In this document: in pieces, positions 9,666 through 21,127 of the stretch
Position numbering within the stretch: position 1 is the stretch's first letter
How the letters are laid out: the number at the start of each line of letters is the position of its first letter
Translations under genes and position numbers: made by a program
Assembly: GCF_964030925.1 (NCBI RefSeq)
Contig: NZ_OZ034992.1
Span: 1,798,001-1,862,000 of the forward strand
DNA: 64,000 nt
From: Spiroplasma_E sp902809815
Lineage (GTDB): Bacteria; Bacillota_I; Bacilli_A; Mycoplasmatales; VBWQ01
Reading direction: 5' to 3'
Notes under the pieces: generated by a model
Told to the model about the DNA's origin: nothing
The model's database searches: none
The model's input: the letters and a program-made list of their open reading frames with translations, nothing else

Positions 9666-11249
9666 TTATTTGAATGTTTTAATTAATGTTTCCCATTCTT
9701 CAAGATTACCATATATTTTAGGATTATAGTCATTTAGCTTATTGGTCAAATTATAAACAACCTGCATAATGCCTTGACTAATGCTCACTTGTAACTCTTC
9801 ACTAAATGCTTGATCTTGCTGTAATTTTAAATAACTTTTTCGTTGTTGTTTTTGAAAATAAGTTATTACTTCCTTTTTAAAAGAATCCATCATTTCTACT
9901 GGTAATCATTTAATTGCCTTATTTTTAATTGCTAATAAAATAATTGCTTGATCAATTTGATTTAATGGTTCATTTTGTTTTTGTTTTAAAATTTCAATGG
10001 CACGTTTACCATGTTCAATAACAGCTCTAGTATTTTCATCTAAATCAGAACCAAATTGTGAAAAAGCTTGTAATTCACGAAATTGTGCTAATTCTAATTT
10101 TAATGTTCCACCTGCTTGTTTTATTGCTTTAATTTGTGCTGATGAACCTACCCGTGAAACTGATAAACCTACATCAACTGCTGGACGAATTCCGGCATTA
10201 AATAATTCTGACATTAAAAAAATTTGACCATCAGTAATTGAAATAACATTAGTAGGAATATATGCAGAAATATCACCGGCTTGTGTTTCAATAATAGGTA
10301 AGGCAGTAATACTCCCACCACCATGTTTTTCATTTAATTTAGCTGCACGCTCTAATAAACGTGAATGAAGATAAAAAACATCTCCTGGATAAGCTTCTCT
10401 TCCTGGTGGTCGTCTTAATAATAAGGAAATAGCACGATAGGCCACTGCATGTTTACTTAAATCATCATAAACAATTAAGACATCTTTACCTTGTTCCATT
10501 CATTCTTCGGCAATAGTTACTCCTGTATAAGGAGCAATATATTGCAAAGGAGCAACTTCACTAGCAGTAGCAGCAACAATAGTTGTATACTCCATTGCCC
10601 CTAGTTGTGTTAATTTATCAACAATTTGAGCAACAGTTGAAGCTTTTTGACCAATAGCAACATAAACACAAAAGACATTTTTACCCTTTTGATTAATAAT
10701 AGTATCAATAGCAATCGTTGTTTTTCCAGTTTGACGATCACCAATTATTAACTCTCTTTGACCTTTGCCAATCGGAATCATTGCATCAATTGATAATAAT
10801 CCTGTTGCTAAAGGTTCTGATACAGATTTTCTAGTCATCACACCCAGTGCTATTCTTTCAATCGGTCTAGTTTTCGTAGTTTTAATTGGACCTTTACCAT
10901 CAATCTTTTGCCCTAGTGCATTAACAACTCTTCCTAAAAGCATATTACCAACTGGTGTTTCAACAACATTACCTGTTCTACTAACAATATCTCCTTCTTT
11001 GATACCTGTGTCATCCCCCATTAAAGTAACACCAACAGCAGTTTCTTCTAAACTCAAAACCATACCATAAATATTACTTTTAGGAAAAAATACTAATTCA
11101 CCATTAACAGCCTTATCTAAACCATGAATTAGCGCAATTCCATCACCGACAGTAACAACAATGCCTTCCTCATTAGCACTAATTTTTTTACCATAATTTT
11201 TAATTTGGCTTTTTATAATTTCTGAAATTTGATTAACGTTTAAGGACAT
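9666..11249 (-). CDS. atpA: ATP synthase alpha subunit
   Basis: 527 residues. It is the non-catalytic nucleotide-binding F1 subunit. P-loop GDRQTGKT at 170-177. Conserved stretches include RRPPGREAYPGDVFYLHSRLLERAAK and PAVDVGLSVSRVGSSAQ. Two TGA codons are Trp. The C-terminal helical domain is intact. It starts at ATG 11249, 11 bp downstream of the atpH stop. Confidence 0.97.
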
Positions 11250-11260
11250 TTGTTTTACCT

Positions 11261-11803
11261 CTATTCATGACTTAATAATTCTTGTTTTAATTGATCAATT
11301 TGACCTTTAACGGAACCATCAAAAACTTGATTCCGTACTTTAACTTTAATACCGCCAATTAATGATTTATCAATCTTGTTAACGACTTTAATCTTATGTT
11401 TAATGACTTTCTCAATTTTCAATTTTATTTGATTTATTTGTTGGTTTGAAAGTTCTATTACTGAATAAATAATGCCATAGTTTACATCTTGATATTCATT
11501 ACATAATTTGCGAAATTCTTTTAAAATGAAACGAACACACTGGAAATGATGTTCATCAATCAACAAAAAGAAAAAATTTAACATATATGGTTCAATATGA
11601 TTTTTAAAAGTTTCACTAATAATTTGTTTACGTGTTTCAATAGTTATATTACTACTACTAGTAATATCAATAAATTCTGGATAAGTAGTAAAAATATCAA
11701 TTAATTTATTACTTTCTTCAGCAAATTGAGTAATTTTTTTTATTTCTCTTGCTAATTGAAAAAGACCATTACTTCATTGATTAGCTAATCCTTCATCTAT
11801 CAT
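11261..11803 (-). CDS. atpH: ATP synthase delta subunit
   Basis: 180 residues, the peripheral stator subunit. Sequence is diverged in the N-terminal helical half, but the C-terminal half has the family pattern: KHKIKVVNKIDKSLIGGIKVKVRNQVFDGSVKGQI read in pieces, with the conserved GG-v-x-r motif and the final helix. Position between atpF and atpA settles the call. Confidence 0.9.
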
Positions 11804-11815
11804 TTAACTTCACCA

Positions 11816-12343
11816 CTATTCCAAATTCTTAATAAAATCAGTAATTAATTGTTCATGTTTTTTAGCATTCATTTCAGCACCAATAATTTTTTTAGCTGCT
11901 TCTAATGCTACTACTTTGATTTCTTCGTTAATCTTTGCTTCTGCCTCTTTACGAGCACGAACTAAATCACGATTTGATTGATTAGTAATACGCATACTCT
12001 CTTCTTGCGCTTTATCAATAATTTGTTTACGCTTATTGTAACCATCATTTTGTGCATTAGCAATAATTTCCTGAGCTTCAATTTTAGCAGCTTTTAATAT
12101 TTGACTAGCTTCACCACGATCTTGATTAGCTAATGATTGCTTGCAAGCAGCATCATCAAGTTTTTCTTTAATTACTAAATGTCGCGAATGTAAAACCTTA
12201 CGAAACGGAGCATAAACTCATCTTCAAAGTACCATTAATAAAATTAATGTTGCAAAAATATGAGCAATAAAAACAGGAAGATTGGGAAATAATTGATTAA
12301 CAATATCATCACCTGATACTAAATCATTGAAATTAAAATTCAT
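11816..12343 (-). CDS. atpF: ATP synthase b subunit
   Basis: 175 residues. One membrane helix near the N-terminus (about 20-45, PNLPVFIAHIFATLILLMVL) is followed by a long charged coiled coil typical of the b-subunit stator (AANQDRGEASQILKAAKIEA-like heptads). The C-terminal segment binds delta. It lies between atpE and atpH. No lipobox is seen, unlike some mollicute b subunits. Confidence 0.92.
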
Positions 12344-12375
12344 AAAATCACCTACTTTTTAATATTTTTAATACC

Positions 12376-12669
12376 TTATGCTACAAATATTAAAATTAGA
12401 GAAACAACTAATCCATAAATAGCACCTGATTCGGCAATAGCTGCACCAATAACAAATTGTGTTCTAATTTTAGATTCTACTTCAGGATTACGAGCAACCG
12501 CTTCAACAGCTTTACCAGCAGCAAAACCTTGACCAATTCCACTTCCTGCACAAGAAATAGTTGAAATTCCAGCTCCAACAAACTTTAAATTCATCAATCC
12601 ATTAGGATCAGCTGCTAAATGATTAAAAAAATGAAAGACATGTGTCATTACTGTTGTTAATAATTCCAT
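12376..12669 (-). CDS. atpE: ATP synthase c subunit
   Basis: 97 residues, two membrane helices forming the rotor ring. The polar loop AVARNPEVESKI separates a Gly/Ala-rich first helix (GAGISTISCAGSGIGQGFAAG) read in parts from the second. The ion-binding Glu is in AAIAESGAIYG. An N-terminal extension of about 25 residues precedes the first helix, as in many mollicutes. Confidence 0.95.
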   Translation of the reverse strand: MELLTTVMTHVFHFFNHLAADPNGLMNLKFVGAGISTISCAGSGIGQGFAAGKAVEAVARNPEVESKIRTQFVIGAAIAESGAIYGLVVSLILIFVA

Positions 12670-12695
12670 AATAAATAAATTCTCCTTTTTGTGTT

Positions 12696-13502
12696 TTATT
12701 TTTTTTCCATAATTGAACGTTCGGTATAAATTTCTTCTTCATGATTTATTGCTTGTTGTTTACGAAGTTTTTTTGGTAATTTAATAGTAAGTTCTCCCTT
12801 ATGAGAACTTCCTTCCTCCATTTGTAACTTCCAATAAACAAGAGTTAAGGTGCCAAAAATTAAGGATTGAATACTTCCAGCAAATAAATCAAAATAAATA
12901 TGTAAGAATGGTCCAATTACACCAATTAATAAATTCATCTGACCAATAATTGGGATATTACTTCAAATATTAGCAGTTACCCCATAAAGCATTGCCAAAA
13001 TAATACTTCCACCTAAAATATTACCAAATAAACGAAAAGATAAAGAAATCAAAGGTGCAAATTGAGTAATTAATTCTAGAGGGTTAATAATAAATTTTTT
13101 AAAAAATAAAAGTTTCTGAAATTTAATAGCAATATAATATATTCCAATAAAAGTAACTAATGCCATTGATAAAGTAACAGTATACATTGATGACTGTGGT
13201 TCAAGACCAATAATTGATAATCAATTACCAATTAAAATATAACCCATTACATATAACAAATAAACTGTCAGGTTTTTATACTTTACGTCAAGAACATCAA
13301 CAACAATTTTTTCAACTGATTTAATTATTAATTCAACAACTAAAACAATACCTCTTGGATCTTCATCAGGCTTCATTCGTTTTACTTTATAATAATAAAT
13401 ATAACTAATAACACTGATAAAGACTGTTGTTATCAAAATTGTTACCAATTGTGGCATAATTTGTAAATAATTCCAACTTTCCAATCCAGCTAAAGTTTCC
13501 AT
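12696..13502 (-). CDS. atpB: ATP synthase a subunit
   Basis: 268 residues, the membrane half-channel subunit. The essential Arg is in the motif ISLSFRLFGNI (about residues 155-165). Further membrane helices follow, ending with FAGSIQSLIFGTLTLVYW. A hydrophilic Lys/Glu-rich tail of about 40 residues ends the protein. Its ATG directly abuts the atpI stop codon, implying translational coupling. Confidence 0.95.
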
Positions 13503-13904
13503 TTAAATTCCTTCTTTTAAGTTATTTTTTTGATATACACATAATGTTGCAGTAATAGTAGCAACCATTAATATTGACATTCCGGCAATTATAGTAAAAA
13601 TATTAGCAAAGTTAAAGAAAATATTCAAAACTATAATTGAACCATAAATTAACATTCTTAATAAGAATCCAAAATATGCTAAGGTTTGTTTTAAATGTAT
13701 TCCGCTGGTTAATCATTTTGACGATAAATATAAAAAGCATAACCCAATCATACTTCCTATAAAACCAATATTAAATCCAGCAATTAATAACCAATGGTTT
13801 GTATTAATTATAACAGTTATAATTAATCCTACATTAATTAATAATCAGTAGCATAACATTGTAAAAAGTATTGAAAGAAAAAGGTTATTTCTAATTTTTT
13901 CCAT
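13503..13904 (-). CDS. atpI: AtpI-like membrane protein
   Basis: 133 residues with four hydrophobic helices, sitting immediately before atpB as AtpI does in most bacteria. AtpI helps assemble the c ring. Sequence similarity is weak, so the name rests on position, length and topology. The stop codon touches the atpB start. Confidence 0.75.
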
Positions 13905-13912
13905 TAAAATAT

Positions 13913-14557
13913 TTATTTAGTTCCAAAAATTCGATCACCAGCATCACCCAATCCAGGTACAATATAACCATCATCATTTAATTCTTTATCCAACGCTGCT
14001 AAAAAAATCTTAACATCAGGATGATTATGATTAATTTTCTTAATAGCTACTGGTGCTCCTACAATGGAAACTAAAGTAATATTTTTAAAACCTACTTTTT
14101 TTAATTCTTTAATAGCAGCGTCAGCAGTACCACCAGTAGCAAGCATTGGATCTAAGATAAATACTAATGCATCACTTATATTTTTAATATTTTTGGGATA
14201 TTTAAAAAAATATTTTTGTGGTTTTAAAGTTTCTTCATCACGATAAAGACCAACATGACTAATAATTGCATTAGGTACTACATACTCAAATCCATTTGTC
14301 ATCCCTAATCCTGCTCTTAAAATCGGAGAAAGAATGATTGTCTTGGTTAATGTTTTACCAATAACTTTAGTAATGGGTGTTTCAACTTCAATTTCATCAA
14401 GAGGAATATCTTTAAATACTTCATAAGCCATTAACGTTGCAATTTCGCTTAAATTCTCTTTGAAATCTTTTTTTTGGGTTAAGTGATTTCTAATTCTTGT
14501 TAATTTATCTTGTATTAAAGGATGATTAACAATAAACAGATTTTTACTACTTTCCAC
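13913..14557 (-). CDS. upp: Uracil phosphoribosyltransferase
   Basis: 214 residues. It makes UMP from uracil and PRPP. The PRPP-binding loop DPMLATGGTA (about 128-137), SPILRAGLGM and the uracil-binding C-terminus YIVPGLGDAGDRIFGTK are all present. The GTG at 14557 is preferred because aaaggag lies 8 bp upstream. A GTG three codons earlier overlaps that site. It heads the atp operon; the atpI start is 8 bp downstream of its stop. Confidence 0.95.
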   Translation of the reverse strand: MESSKNLFIVNHPLIQDKLTRIRNHLTQKKDFKENLSEIATLMAYEVFKDIPLDEIEVETPITKVIGKTLTKTIILSPILRAGLGMTNGFEYVVPNAIISHVGLYRDEETLKPQKYFFKYPKNIKNISDALVFILDPMLATGGTADAAIKELKKVGFKNITLVSIVGAPVAIKKINHNHPDVKIFLAALDKELNDDGYIVPGLGDAGDRIFGTK

Positions 14558-15006
14558 TAAAAACACTCCTTTATCTTTAATGCGTATATTTTCAATAATT
14601 TAAAATATATACTAATATGAAATTTTACGCCTTTTAATTTATAAATCAATAAAATAACAATAAAAATAACGAAAAAAGATAAAAGATTTATTCAAAAATT
14701 ATTTTTTTAATTGTTAATAACATTCTTATAGTTCAAAATTAACTAAATAAAAATATAATTTATAAATTATATTTTAATAACTTTGTTTTTATTTTAAAAA
14801 ATTATAATCTAAAATATAAATTCAATAAATTTCTTTTATTGATATAGAAAATTATATATTTACAATAAACTATTAATAGTAATTTTTGTCTTATTTTTAT
14901 CAAAAAAAATCTTATGTTAAAATTAAAAGATAAAACTTCATACAAGTTTTTAAACTATTATTTTAATTTTAAAATAAATAGTTTTTTTATTTTGAAAGGA
15001 GAAAAA
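14558..15006. promoter_or_regulatory. Divergent intergenic region
   Basis: About 450 bp of very AT-rich DNA with no supported gene. It must hold the promoter of the upp-atp operon (minus) and of the membrane protein at 15007 (plus). No operator-like repeat stands out. Confidence 0.5.
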
Positions 15007-15414
15007 ATGAAAAAAATTCAAAAATACTTTACATATACAGGTGGAATATTAGGTGGTAGTGCAGCGCTAAGTGGCATAAGTTATTTTTATTATGATTTAA
15101 TTTCAAAAAATAAGGAAGCTTTATATGATCCAGAAGCAGGAATGGCACTCTTTGGAATAATGGTTAGTATAACAGGTTCAACTTTTATTGGAGCATTTTT
15201 AGGTTCTAAACTAGGGTATGGAATTAGCACTTCCATTTCAAATATTTATGATAAATGTTTTCCAACAAATATTTCTGATATTAATGTTGAAAGTAATAAC
15301 GAACAACAAATATCTGAAAGAACTCCATTATTAAGAAATAACGATATAACAAGTATTAATAGTGAACAATTACCAATAACTAATCAAAATCATTGTCAAT
15401 TAACTTTTTCATAA
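15007..15414 (+). CDS. Hypothetical membrane protein
   Basis: 135 residues. Two hydrophobic, Gly-rich segments (about 8-28, GGILGGSAALSG, and 45-70, GIMVSITGSTFIGAFLG) precede a polar Asn/Ser-rich tail that contains RTPLLRN. ATG 15007 follows aaaggag. An upstream in-frame start at 14914 lacks a ribosome site. No family recognised. Confidence 0.65.
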   Translation: MKKIQKYFTYTGGILGGSAALSGISYFYYDLISKNKEALYDPEAGMALFGIMVSITGSTFIGAFLGSKLGYGISTSISNIYDKCFPTNISDINVESNNEQQISERTPLLRNNDITSINSEQLPITNQNHCQLTFS

Positions 15415-15424
15415 ACTTAATAAA

Positions 15425-15460
15425 AATAAATGTTGGTAATTTACTAACATTTTTTATTTA
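15425..15460 (+). terminator. Rho-independent terminator
   Basis: Hairpin aatgttggtaa / ttactaacatt followed by a T run, just after the plus-strand gene ending at 15414. It may also serve the converging pseudogene. Confidence 0.7.
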
Positions 15461-15484
15461 TGATTAAATAACAATAAAAAAAAG

Positions 15485-16079
15485 TTACTGTTTAACACCC
15501 ATTTTTTTCATTTCTTCATATAACCTATTATTATTTCTATTATTTCATGTACCAAATTGATGATTAAAAGAAGTAAGCAAAGGATAAGAAAACCCAAGTT
15601 CTACTAATTTTTTAATACATTTAAAATAATCTCCTTTTAATGGTAAAACAACTTCAGTAACTTTCTGTTTTCATGGTTGTTTATATTGAATACCACTATA
15701 AATATCATTTAATTCAGGAACAATAAAAGCATAAATTCCACCAACACCAACTTCCATAAAATTATGTTTATTTGGATGAGGATATTCAAAATTTTAATAT
15801 GCAAAACCAAATGTTCTAATAAATTACAATAAACTAATCGATCAGCATATTGATAGGCAAATGGTGACTTTTGAGCTCATTTGGGAGTAGATAACAAATT
15901 GCTTTATCTTCATCAATATGATGAATATATAAACCTTCTTTTCCCCTTGTTATTCCTTGTGATTTCTTAGACATTGTTGCATCTGAAAAATAATTTTTTG
16001 AAATACATCCATATTTATTTTTTAAAAAATTACAAACATTTTCATAATTCATTGTTAATAATTTTTCTACTTCTGACAT
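15485..16079 (-). pseudogene. Frameshifted conserved hypothetical protein
   Basis: Three reading frames together make one protein of about 197 residues. The first runs from MSEVEKLL to GLYIHHIDEDKAICYLLPN. The second, from about 15880, reads AQKSPFAYQYADRLVYCNLLEHLVLHIKI. The third, from about 15790, reads EYPHPNKHNFMEVGVGGIYAF onward to KKMGVKQ. Two single-base losses explain the breaks. The His pairs in IHHIDE and EHLVLH recall HNH-like nucleases, and similar proteins occur in Lactobacillales, but I cannot name the family. Confidence 0.7.
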
Positions 16080-16161
16080 GCTTACCCCATACTATACTAC
16101 TTTATTTTTATGATAATAATGAAAATCAAGTTTTCTTTTTTATTACCCAAAATAATATAAA

Positions 16162-16859
16162 TTAATCTTTAACAAAAGCTAAGACAAAACTAAAACTACC
16201 ATGTAATAAAAAATGATAATCATCTTCAATAGCATTAACATTAATATGAACATCATCAAATGTTTTAATAGATTCTGATAAAGTATGACCTTCTACATTA
16301 ACAATATAGTCACTATCTTGTTTTGCTGTTGCAACAATAGCATTAATTTTACTTTCAATTAATGATAAACAACGTAAAGCAATTGCTTCACCAAAAGTAG
16401 TGGTATTAATTTTAATTTTTTCTTCTTGCTTATCAATATTAACATTACTAATGTCTTTAACTTTTGGTACTAATTTTACACAAGCATTAAAACTACCTTT
16501 TAAAATATTACTATTATTTGAAGCAGATACATTAACAGCAAGTGATTCAAATTTATCAATTTTAGCATACATATCATTATGATTAACAATTGTTATTTTA
16601 TAATCGGTTCCATTTTCTGGTTTTTTCCTTCTGGAACTAATTTATTAATTTCAGTTTGTACTTTAGTTTTAAATTTAATTAAAGCTGTATTATAAATATC
16701 TTTATTTAATTCAACAGGAGCATTAGTAACTTCCATATTAATATTACTAATATCAACATATTTTTGATTTGCATCATTTACCTTATCACATGCAATAAGT
16801 GGTAAAGAAATAATGCTCGTTAAAAACATCGTTTTAAATACTTTTAATATTTTTCTCAT
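16162..16859 (-). pseudogene. Frameshifted lipoprotein
   Basis: A Spiroplasma-type lipoprotein. It has a signal peptide with lipobox LPLIAC (Cys24). The first frame ends in KLVPEGKN. The second continues from about 16626 with PENGTDYKITIVN to the stop at 16162. The break lies at a run of six A (coding strand) where seven would restore the frame, so it is a one-base slip. The joined protein would be about 232 residues. The family shows repeated paired beta-like segments with KFESLAVNVSASNN. Confidence 0.75.
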
Positions 16860-16926
16860 AGTTTTTCACCTATTATTCTCTCGAAAAAACTAATCTTCTT
16901 AGTTTTTAGTTTTAACTTTATATTTC

Positions 16927-17175
16927 TTAATTATTTTTGATTATTAACTTATTATTATTTTGTTTTCTTGAATATTTTTTATAACTATTTGTTCCAATAA
17001 AAATATAGTAAATTAAAATATTAATAGAACCTATTAATACTGATACTAAACCAAAATATAACAATAGGCTAACCTTAAAAGAAGAAAAAGAAAATATAAT
17101 TCCTAAAGTAATTAAAAAAAAGCCAGTAAATTGAATAAACTTTCAAGTATTAAATTTAAAGTGTTTTTTTGCCAT
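16927..17175 (-). CDS. Small two-helix membrane protein
   Basis: 82 residues: basic N-terminus (MAKKHFKFNTWKF), two hydrophobic helices (about 14-35 and 42-65) and a basic Asn-rich tail. The ribosome site is aggag. No family recognised. Confidence 0.6.
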
Positions 17176-17258
17176 AATTTTGCTCCTAATAATATATTTT
17201 GTATAATTATATCATTTTCACAAAAAAAGCAAAATTTTTAATTACTAAATAATAATTG

Positions 17259-17867
17259 TTATAAACTAATAACATGAACAGCAAAACTAATTGCTTTTTC
17301 ATATTTATTAAAAAGAAAAAATAAACGTTTATTTTGAAAATTAATTTCAATACCAATATATTTTTGTTTATTTTTTATATAATTATTTTTTTCTCAAAAA
17401 AATGTAATACTTTTAACATTAACTAATGGTATTATTTGTAGTTCAAAAGAATCAATAAAATAAAGATTATTTCGTGAAATTAACAAGTCTATTTGATTTA
17501 AAGGTATAAAATCTGATGATTTGATAAGATTAATGTCTTTAATTTTATAACGTAAAAATAATTTTTTGGCATCACTATATTCAGTTTTTAAAAGAATATT
17601 TTGGCCAGAAATCTTATTAAGATCTTCATACTTTCCCAAAATGACTTTGTCACTATAATAAATATCTTCTTTAATTTTTTCTATTGAAACTGGTAATTCT
17701 TTAGTATTTATTTTTTTTAATTTTAAGTATTTATATAAAGTATTTATATCTTCAGTAATTTTTAATATTTTCTTTTGTTTATTTTTTTTAATTAATAAAA
17801 TTAGTGCAATTAATAAAATCAATATTGTTGTGCATGCAATAATAATTAAAATTATTCATCAATTCAT
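17259..17867 (-). CDS. Hypothetical membrane-anchored protein
   Basis: 202 residues. A single N-terminal membrane helix (about 3-25) carries a Lys-rich cytosolic domain (KKNKQKKILK onward). The start at ATG 17867 includes two TGA-Trp codons after MN. The ribosome site is aaaggag. No family recognised. It lies between tsaC and the small membrane protein on the same strand. Confidence 0.65.
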
Positions 17868-17903
17868 AGTATTATCTCCTTTTTTAATACTGTTATCTAA
17901 TTA

Positions 17904-18449
17904 TTATCTAATAATTTTATCATTAAAACTATTAAAAATAGTTGATGGTTTATTTGTTAAAATCTCACCTGCTACTCTATACCTTAAGTTAGGCAAGTTT
18001 ATATTATGATAATCGTTAATTGGTTGTTCATTACTTAAATTACAACTTGTAGCTACTAAAGGCCCTGTTAATTTAATTAATTTTTGAATAAAATGTGAAG
18101 CACTAACTCTAATTGCTATTGTCTTTTTATTTATTCAATATGATGTGTTTAAACTAGGTTGTTTTAAAACTATAACAGTAACTTTACCAGCACTAAAATT
18201 ATTTATTAAAAATGACTGCAATTGATCGCTAATTATACCAATGCTTTTAGCTTGTTCTCAACTAGCAACTAAAATTGGCAGTTCTTTAGTATAATCACGT
18301 TTTTTTATTTGATAAATTTTATTAATAGCTTTGTCATCATTAAATTTACAAACAAGACCATAAATTGTATCTGTTGGTAAAGCAACCACTTCGCCATTAG
18401 CAATGATTTGACTAATTTCTTTAATTTGATTTTGCTGTAAAGTTATCAT
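17904..18449 (-). CDS. tsaC: L-threonylcarbamoyladenylate synthase (TsaC/Sua5-like)
   Basis: 181 residues. It makes threonylcarbamoyl-AMP for the t6A modification of tRNA. It shows GEVVALPTDTIYGL with the KR-x-x-x-K-x-LPI motif (KKRDYTKELPILVAS), then GKVTVIVLK, TIAIRVSA and LVATSCNLSNEQP, all family hallmarks. One TGA is Trp. ATG 18449 is chosen; an earlier in-frame Met adds 12 residues without family match. It is near prmC, as in Bacillus. Confidence 0.9.
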
Positions 18450-18689
18450 GAAAACACCACTATAAATTTTAACTAAATTATACACCTATTATTTTAAATA
18501 TAATAGTTGTTTCAAAATAATGAATAAAAAAGTTATAAATGATATTTGTAATTTAAAATAAACCTTAAAATTACTAATTAAAGATTGGAAAATCATTCAT
18601 TAATGGTTTAATAAACATCTTAATTTAATATAGATTAATATTTATATTAGATTTTAATTAAATTAAATATAGAAGGAGAATCAAAAAAT

Positions 18690-18980
18690 ATGCCCAAAAG
18701 AAAAATAGGAATACAACATACTAATGAAGAAATTGAAAAAATAAGAAAAGAAATTGAAGATAATGATAATAAACCATTTATAATAGAAACAATTTGTATT
18801 CAAAATATCATTGAAAAAACAATTGATAAAAAATTTAATAATAATGATTTTACAAAAATGATTTTTCCCAATAAAGAATTAGATAGCACTATAAAAAAAG
18901 AAATTATAAAATTAGAAACTCAATTTAAAGATGCAGAAATAGATTATATTAAATTTAATTCTCATTTACCAAAAATATAA
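18690..18980 (+). CDS. Hypothetical charged protein
   Basis: 96 residues, Lys/Glu/Ile-rich and mostly helical, with a basic start (MPKRKIGIQ). It has a strong ribosome site, agaaggaga. No membrane segment or known domain is seen. It sits alone on the plus strand between minus-strand genes. Confidence 0.6.
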   Translation: MPKRKIGIQHTNEEIEKIRKEIEDNDNKPFIIETICIQNIIEKTIDKKFNNNDFTKMIFPNKELDSTIKKEIIKLETQFKDAEIDYIKFNSHLPKI

Positions 18981-19307
18981 TGAAAGTTAAGATTTATCTT
19001 TCTGGTGATGTTAAATAATCATTATTAAATTTATTAAAAATAAATGATTTTATATTTATTTTTTATTTATACTATTAATTTTATATAAAAAACATCTTTG
19101 ACAATAAGTTTAAAGATGTTTTTTATATAAAAATGTAAGGGAAATTAACATTAAATTATCATGATTGATTGTATTATTTTATATATATGACTAATACTTT
19201 TAATATTAGTATTAATCATTTTCTTAAATAAAGAAAGTCACAAATTGATTCAATTATAATTTTGAGTATTGTTTTTATTAGTAAATAAAATGAAAATAAA
19301 ATGAATT
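18981..19307. other. Intergenic region with terminator hairpin
   Basis: A strong hairpin (aaaacatcttt / aaagatgtttt, about 19086-19128) ends in T runs on both strands. A possible 32-residue hydrophobic ORF starts at 19161 but has no clear ribosome site, so it is not called. Confidence 0.5.
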
Positions 19308-19970
19308 TTAAATTTGTTTTGAAATATCAAAGGGTTTTTTATATATAAAAGGATAATAGGGAACTCGTAATTAGGGATAGGTACTAATTGATTTATTAAT
19401 AATATTTTTTCATAAATATGACTTTTAATTATAGAACATTCATCAATATCTAAAAATTCTAAATTTAAATTATATTTTTTGATAAATGTTTTTTGAAATG
19501 CTCACAAAATAGATTTAATACTATAAAATTTTTCTTGGATATAAAAATTAAATACCACAATTGAATATTGAATTCTTTTTAACATTACTCATTTTATTTT
19601 TTCATTAATATTTTTTTCTAATTCATAATTTCATGAATTTTCATTAATATTAATGACAGAAATATTCTTATATTTATCTAAATTATAATTACTATAGATA
19701 TTTACCTTTTCAATTAATATACAAGGTTTTTGATTTAGTAAATGAAGCTTAAAATTATTACTTAAGTTATTTTTTAGGGAAATAATTAAAATATTAGGGA
19801 AATTTACTTTTATAAATGAAGTTATTTGAATTTTATTAGCATAGGAGTCATCAATTAAGAATATATATAAGGGAATGTTTCAGTTCTCATTTGCTATAAA
19901 ACTTTTATGAAAAGTAATCATTAAAAATTTATTTTGTAAAAGATTAAGATTGGGAAAATAATTATTTTTT
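19308..19970 (-). pseudogene. PRD/Mga-like regulator, C-terminal fragment
   Basis: The third piece of a regulator broken by two IS5-family copies. The reading frame enters from the IS at 19971, runs through PLYIFLIDDSYANKIQ, an EIIB-like stretch with IKVNFPNILIISLK, and shifts frame near 19350 to end as YKKPFDISKQI. There is no start codon or promoter of its own. Confidence 0.65.
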
Positions 19971-21127
19971 GGACATATTCCGTAATTAAATTTAATTAAT
20001 TGTCAATAAAATTGTTTTAAAACTATTTAGTGTTATTGAATATAGAAATAAATATTTTTTGAAAAAATAGTTTAAAAAATGAGTTTACATTTTAAACAAA
20101 AAATTGTTAATAATATTTTTATATTAACTCGATAAAAATTTAAATTTTAAAAAAATATTTTTAATATTTTTTTTATTTTAATGGTTTTATTTTATTAAAA
20201 ATTTCACAAAGTAAGTTAAATCTTAAGTACATAAGTCTAAATTTAGATTTTCTACATTTATTTACTAAAATTTTGAATCTTTTCAATCAAGCAAAGACAT
20301 GTTCAACTTTAATTCTAATTTTAGATACAATCTTATTGTATTTTCTTTCTTGTTTAGTTAATTTTTTATTTTTAGTTCTTTTAATTGGTATTATTGTATT
20401 TTTATAAATATTTTGTATACCTTGATATCCTAAATCACCAATAATTATTGTTTTTTCTGAAAATTCAAGATTTGAATTTTTTAATATTTGAAAATCATGC
20501 ACTTTACCATTATCAGCAAAAATATCAACAATTTTTTTATTAAAAAAATCATATACAATTTGAAATTTTATAGAATACATTCAACTTTTACCAGAAAAAT
20601 ATTCTAACTGTAGTTTTTTTTAGTTGGTCTTTCAATTTCAATCTCAGTTGAATCAATTAAATAAAATTGAAATTCATTTGAATTTTCTTGTTTTTTATCA
20701 ATTTTTAATTTATATCTTTCTTTTAAAAATTGGTAATCTTTGTGGTTACTAAGTTTATTTTCTACTCAAGTAATATTTCGAAAACAACTTGATGGGCTCA
20801 TTTTAGATTTAATACTCATTTGAAAAAAAGTATAATATTCTTTTCAGTATAATAAAGTCATCATTAATCTTTCTTCTACTGAAAGTTTATTTTTTCGACC
20901 TTTATTTTTTTCTAATTTTTCTATTTCAATTAATTTTTCTAACATTTCATTAAAATGAAAACGTTTTATACCAAAATATCTGTAAAATTCTTCATTTTTT
21001 AATTTTTTTAAATTTTCAAAAATCATTTTTATCAACACTTTTCTAAATTTATTGTTAATAACAAAATTATAAAATAAATTTTAAAATTATTAATTGACTT
21101 TTAAAAAATTTAATTACGGAATATGTC
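19971..21127 (-). mobile_element. IS5-family insertion sequence, copy A
   Basis: A 1.15-kb element with terminal inverted repeats beginning gacatattccgtaattaaat at each end. It is inserted in the PRD-like regulator. Copy B, in opposite orientation, lies 710 bp away. It is near-identical to copies B, C and D. Confidence 0.9.
20173..21038 (-). CDS. IS5-family transposase (two frames, -1 frameshift)
   Basis: Frame one ends shortly after LIDSTEIEIERPTKK at a run of eight A. A -1 slip joins it to LEYFSGKSWMYSIK and the rest. The joined protein is about 288 residues with the DDE triad: Asp in LIDSTE, Asp in GDLGYQG and Glu in KVEHVFAWLKR. The likely start is GTG 21038 or the ATG four codons later. 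The slippery run is conserved in all four copies. Confidence 0.85.

Noticed and set aside
10765..11070. Plus-strand 101-codon frame opposite atpA
   Set aside because: Mirror of a conserved coding sequence; not independent evidence for a gene.
19161..19259. 32-residue hydrophobic ORF
   Set aside because: No ribosome site and no neighbour context; could be chance in AT-rich DNA.
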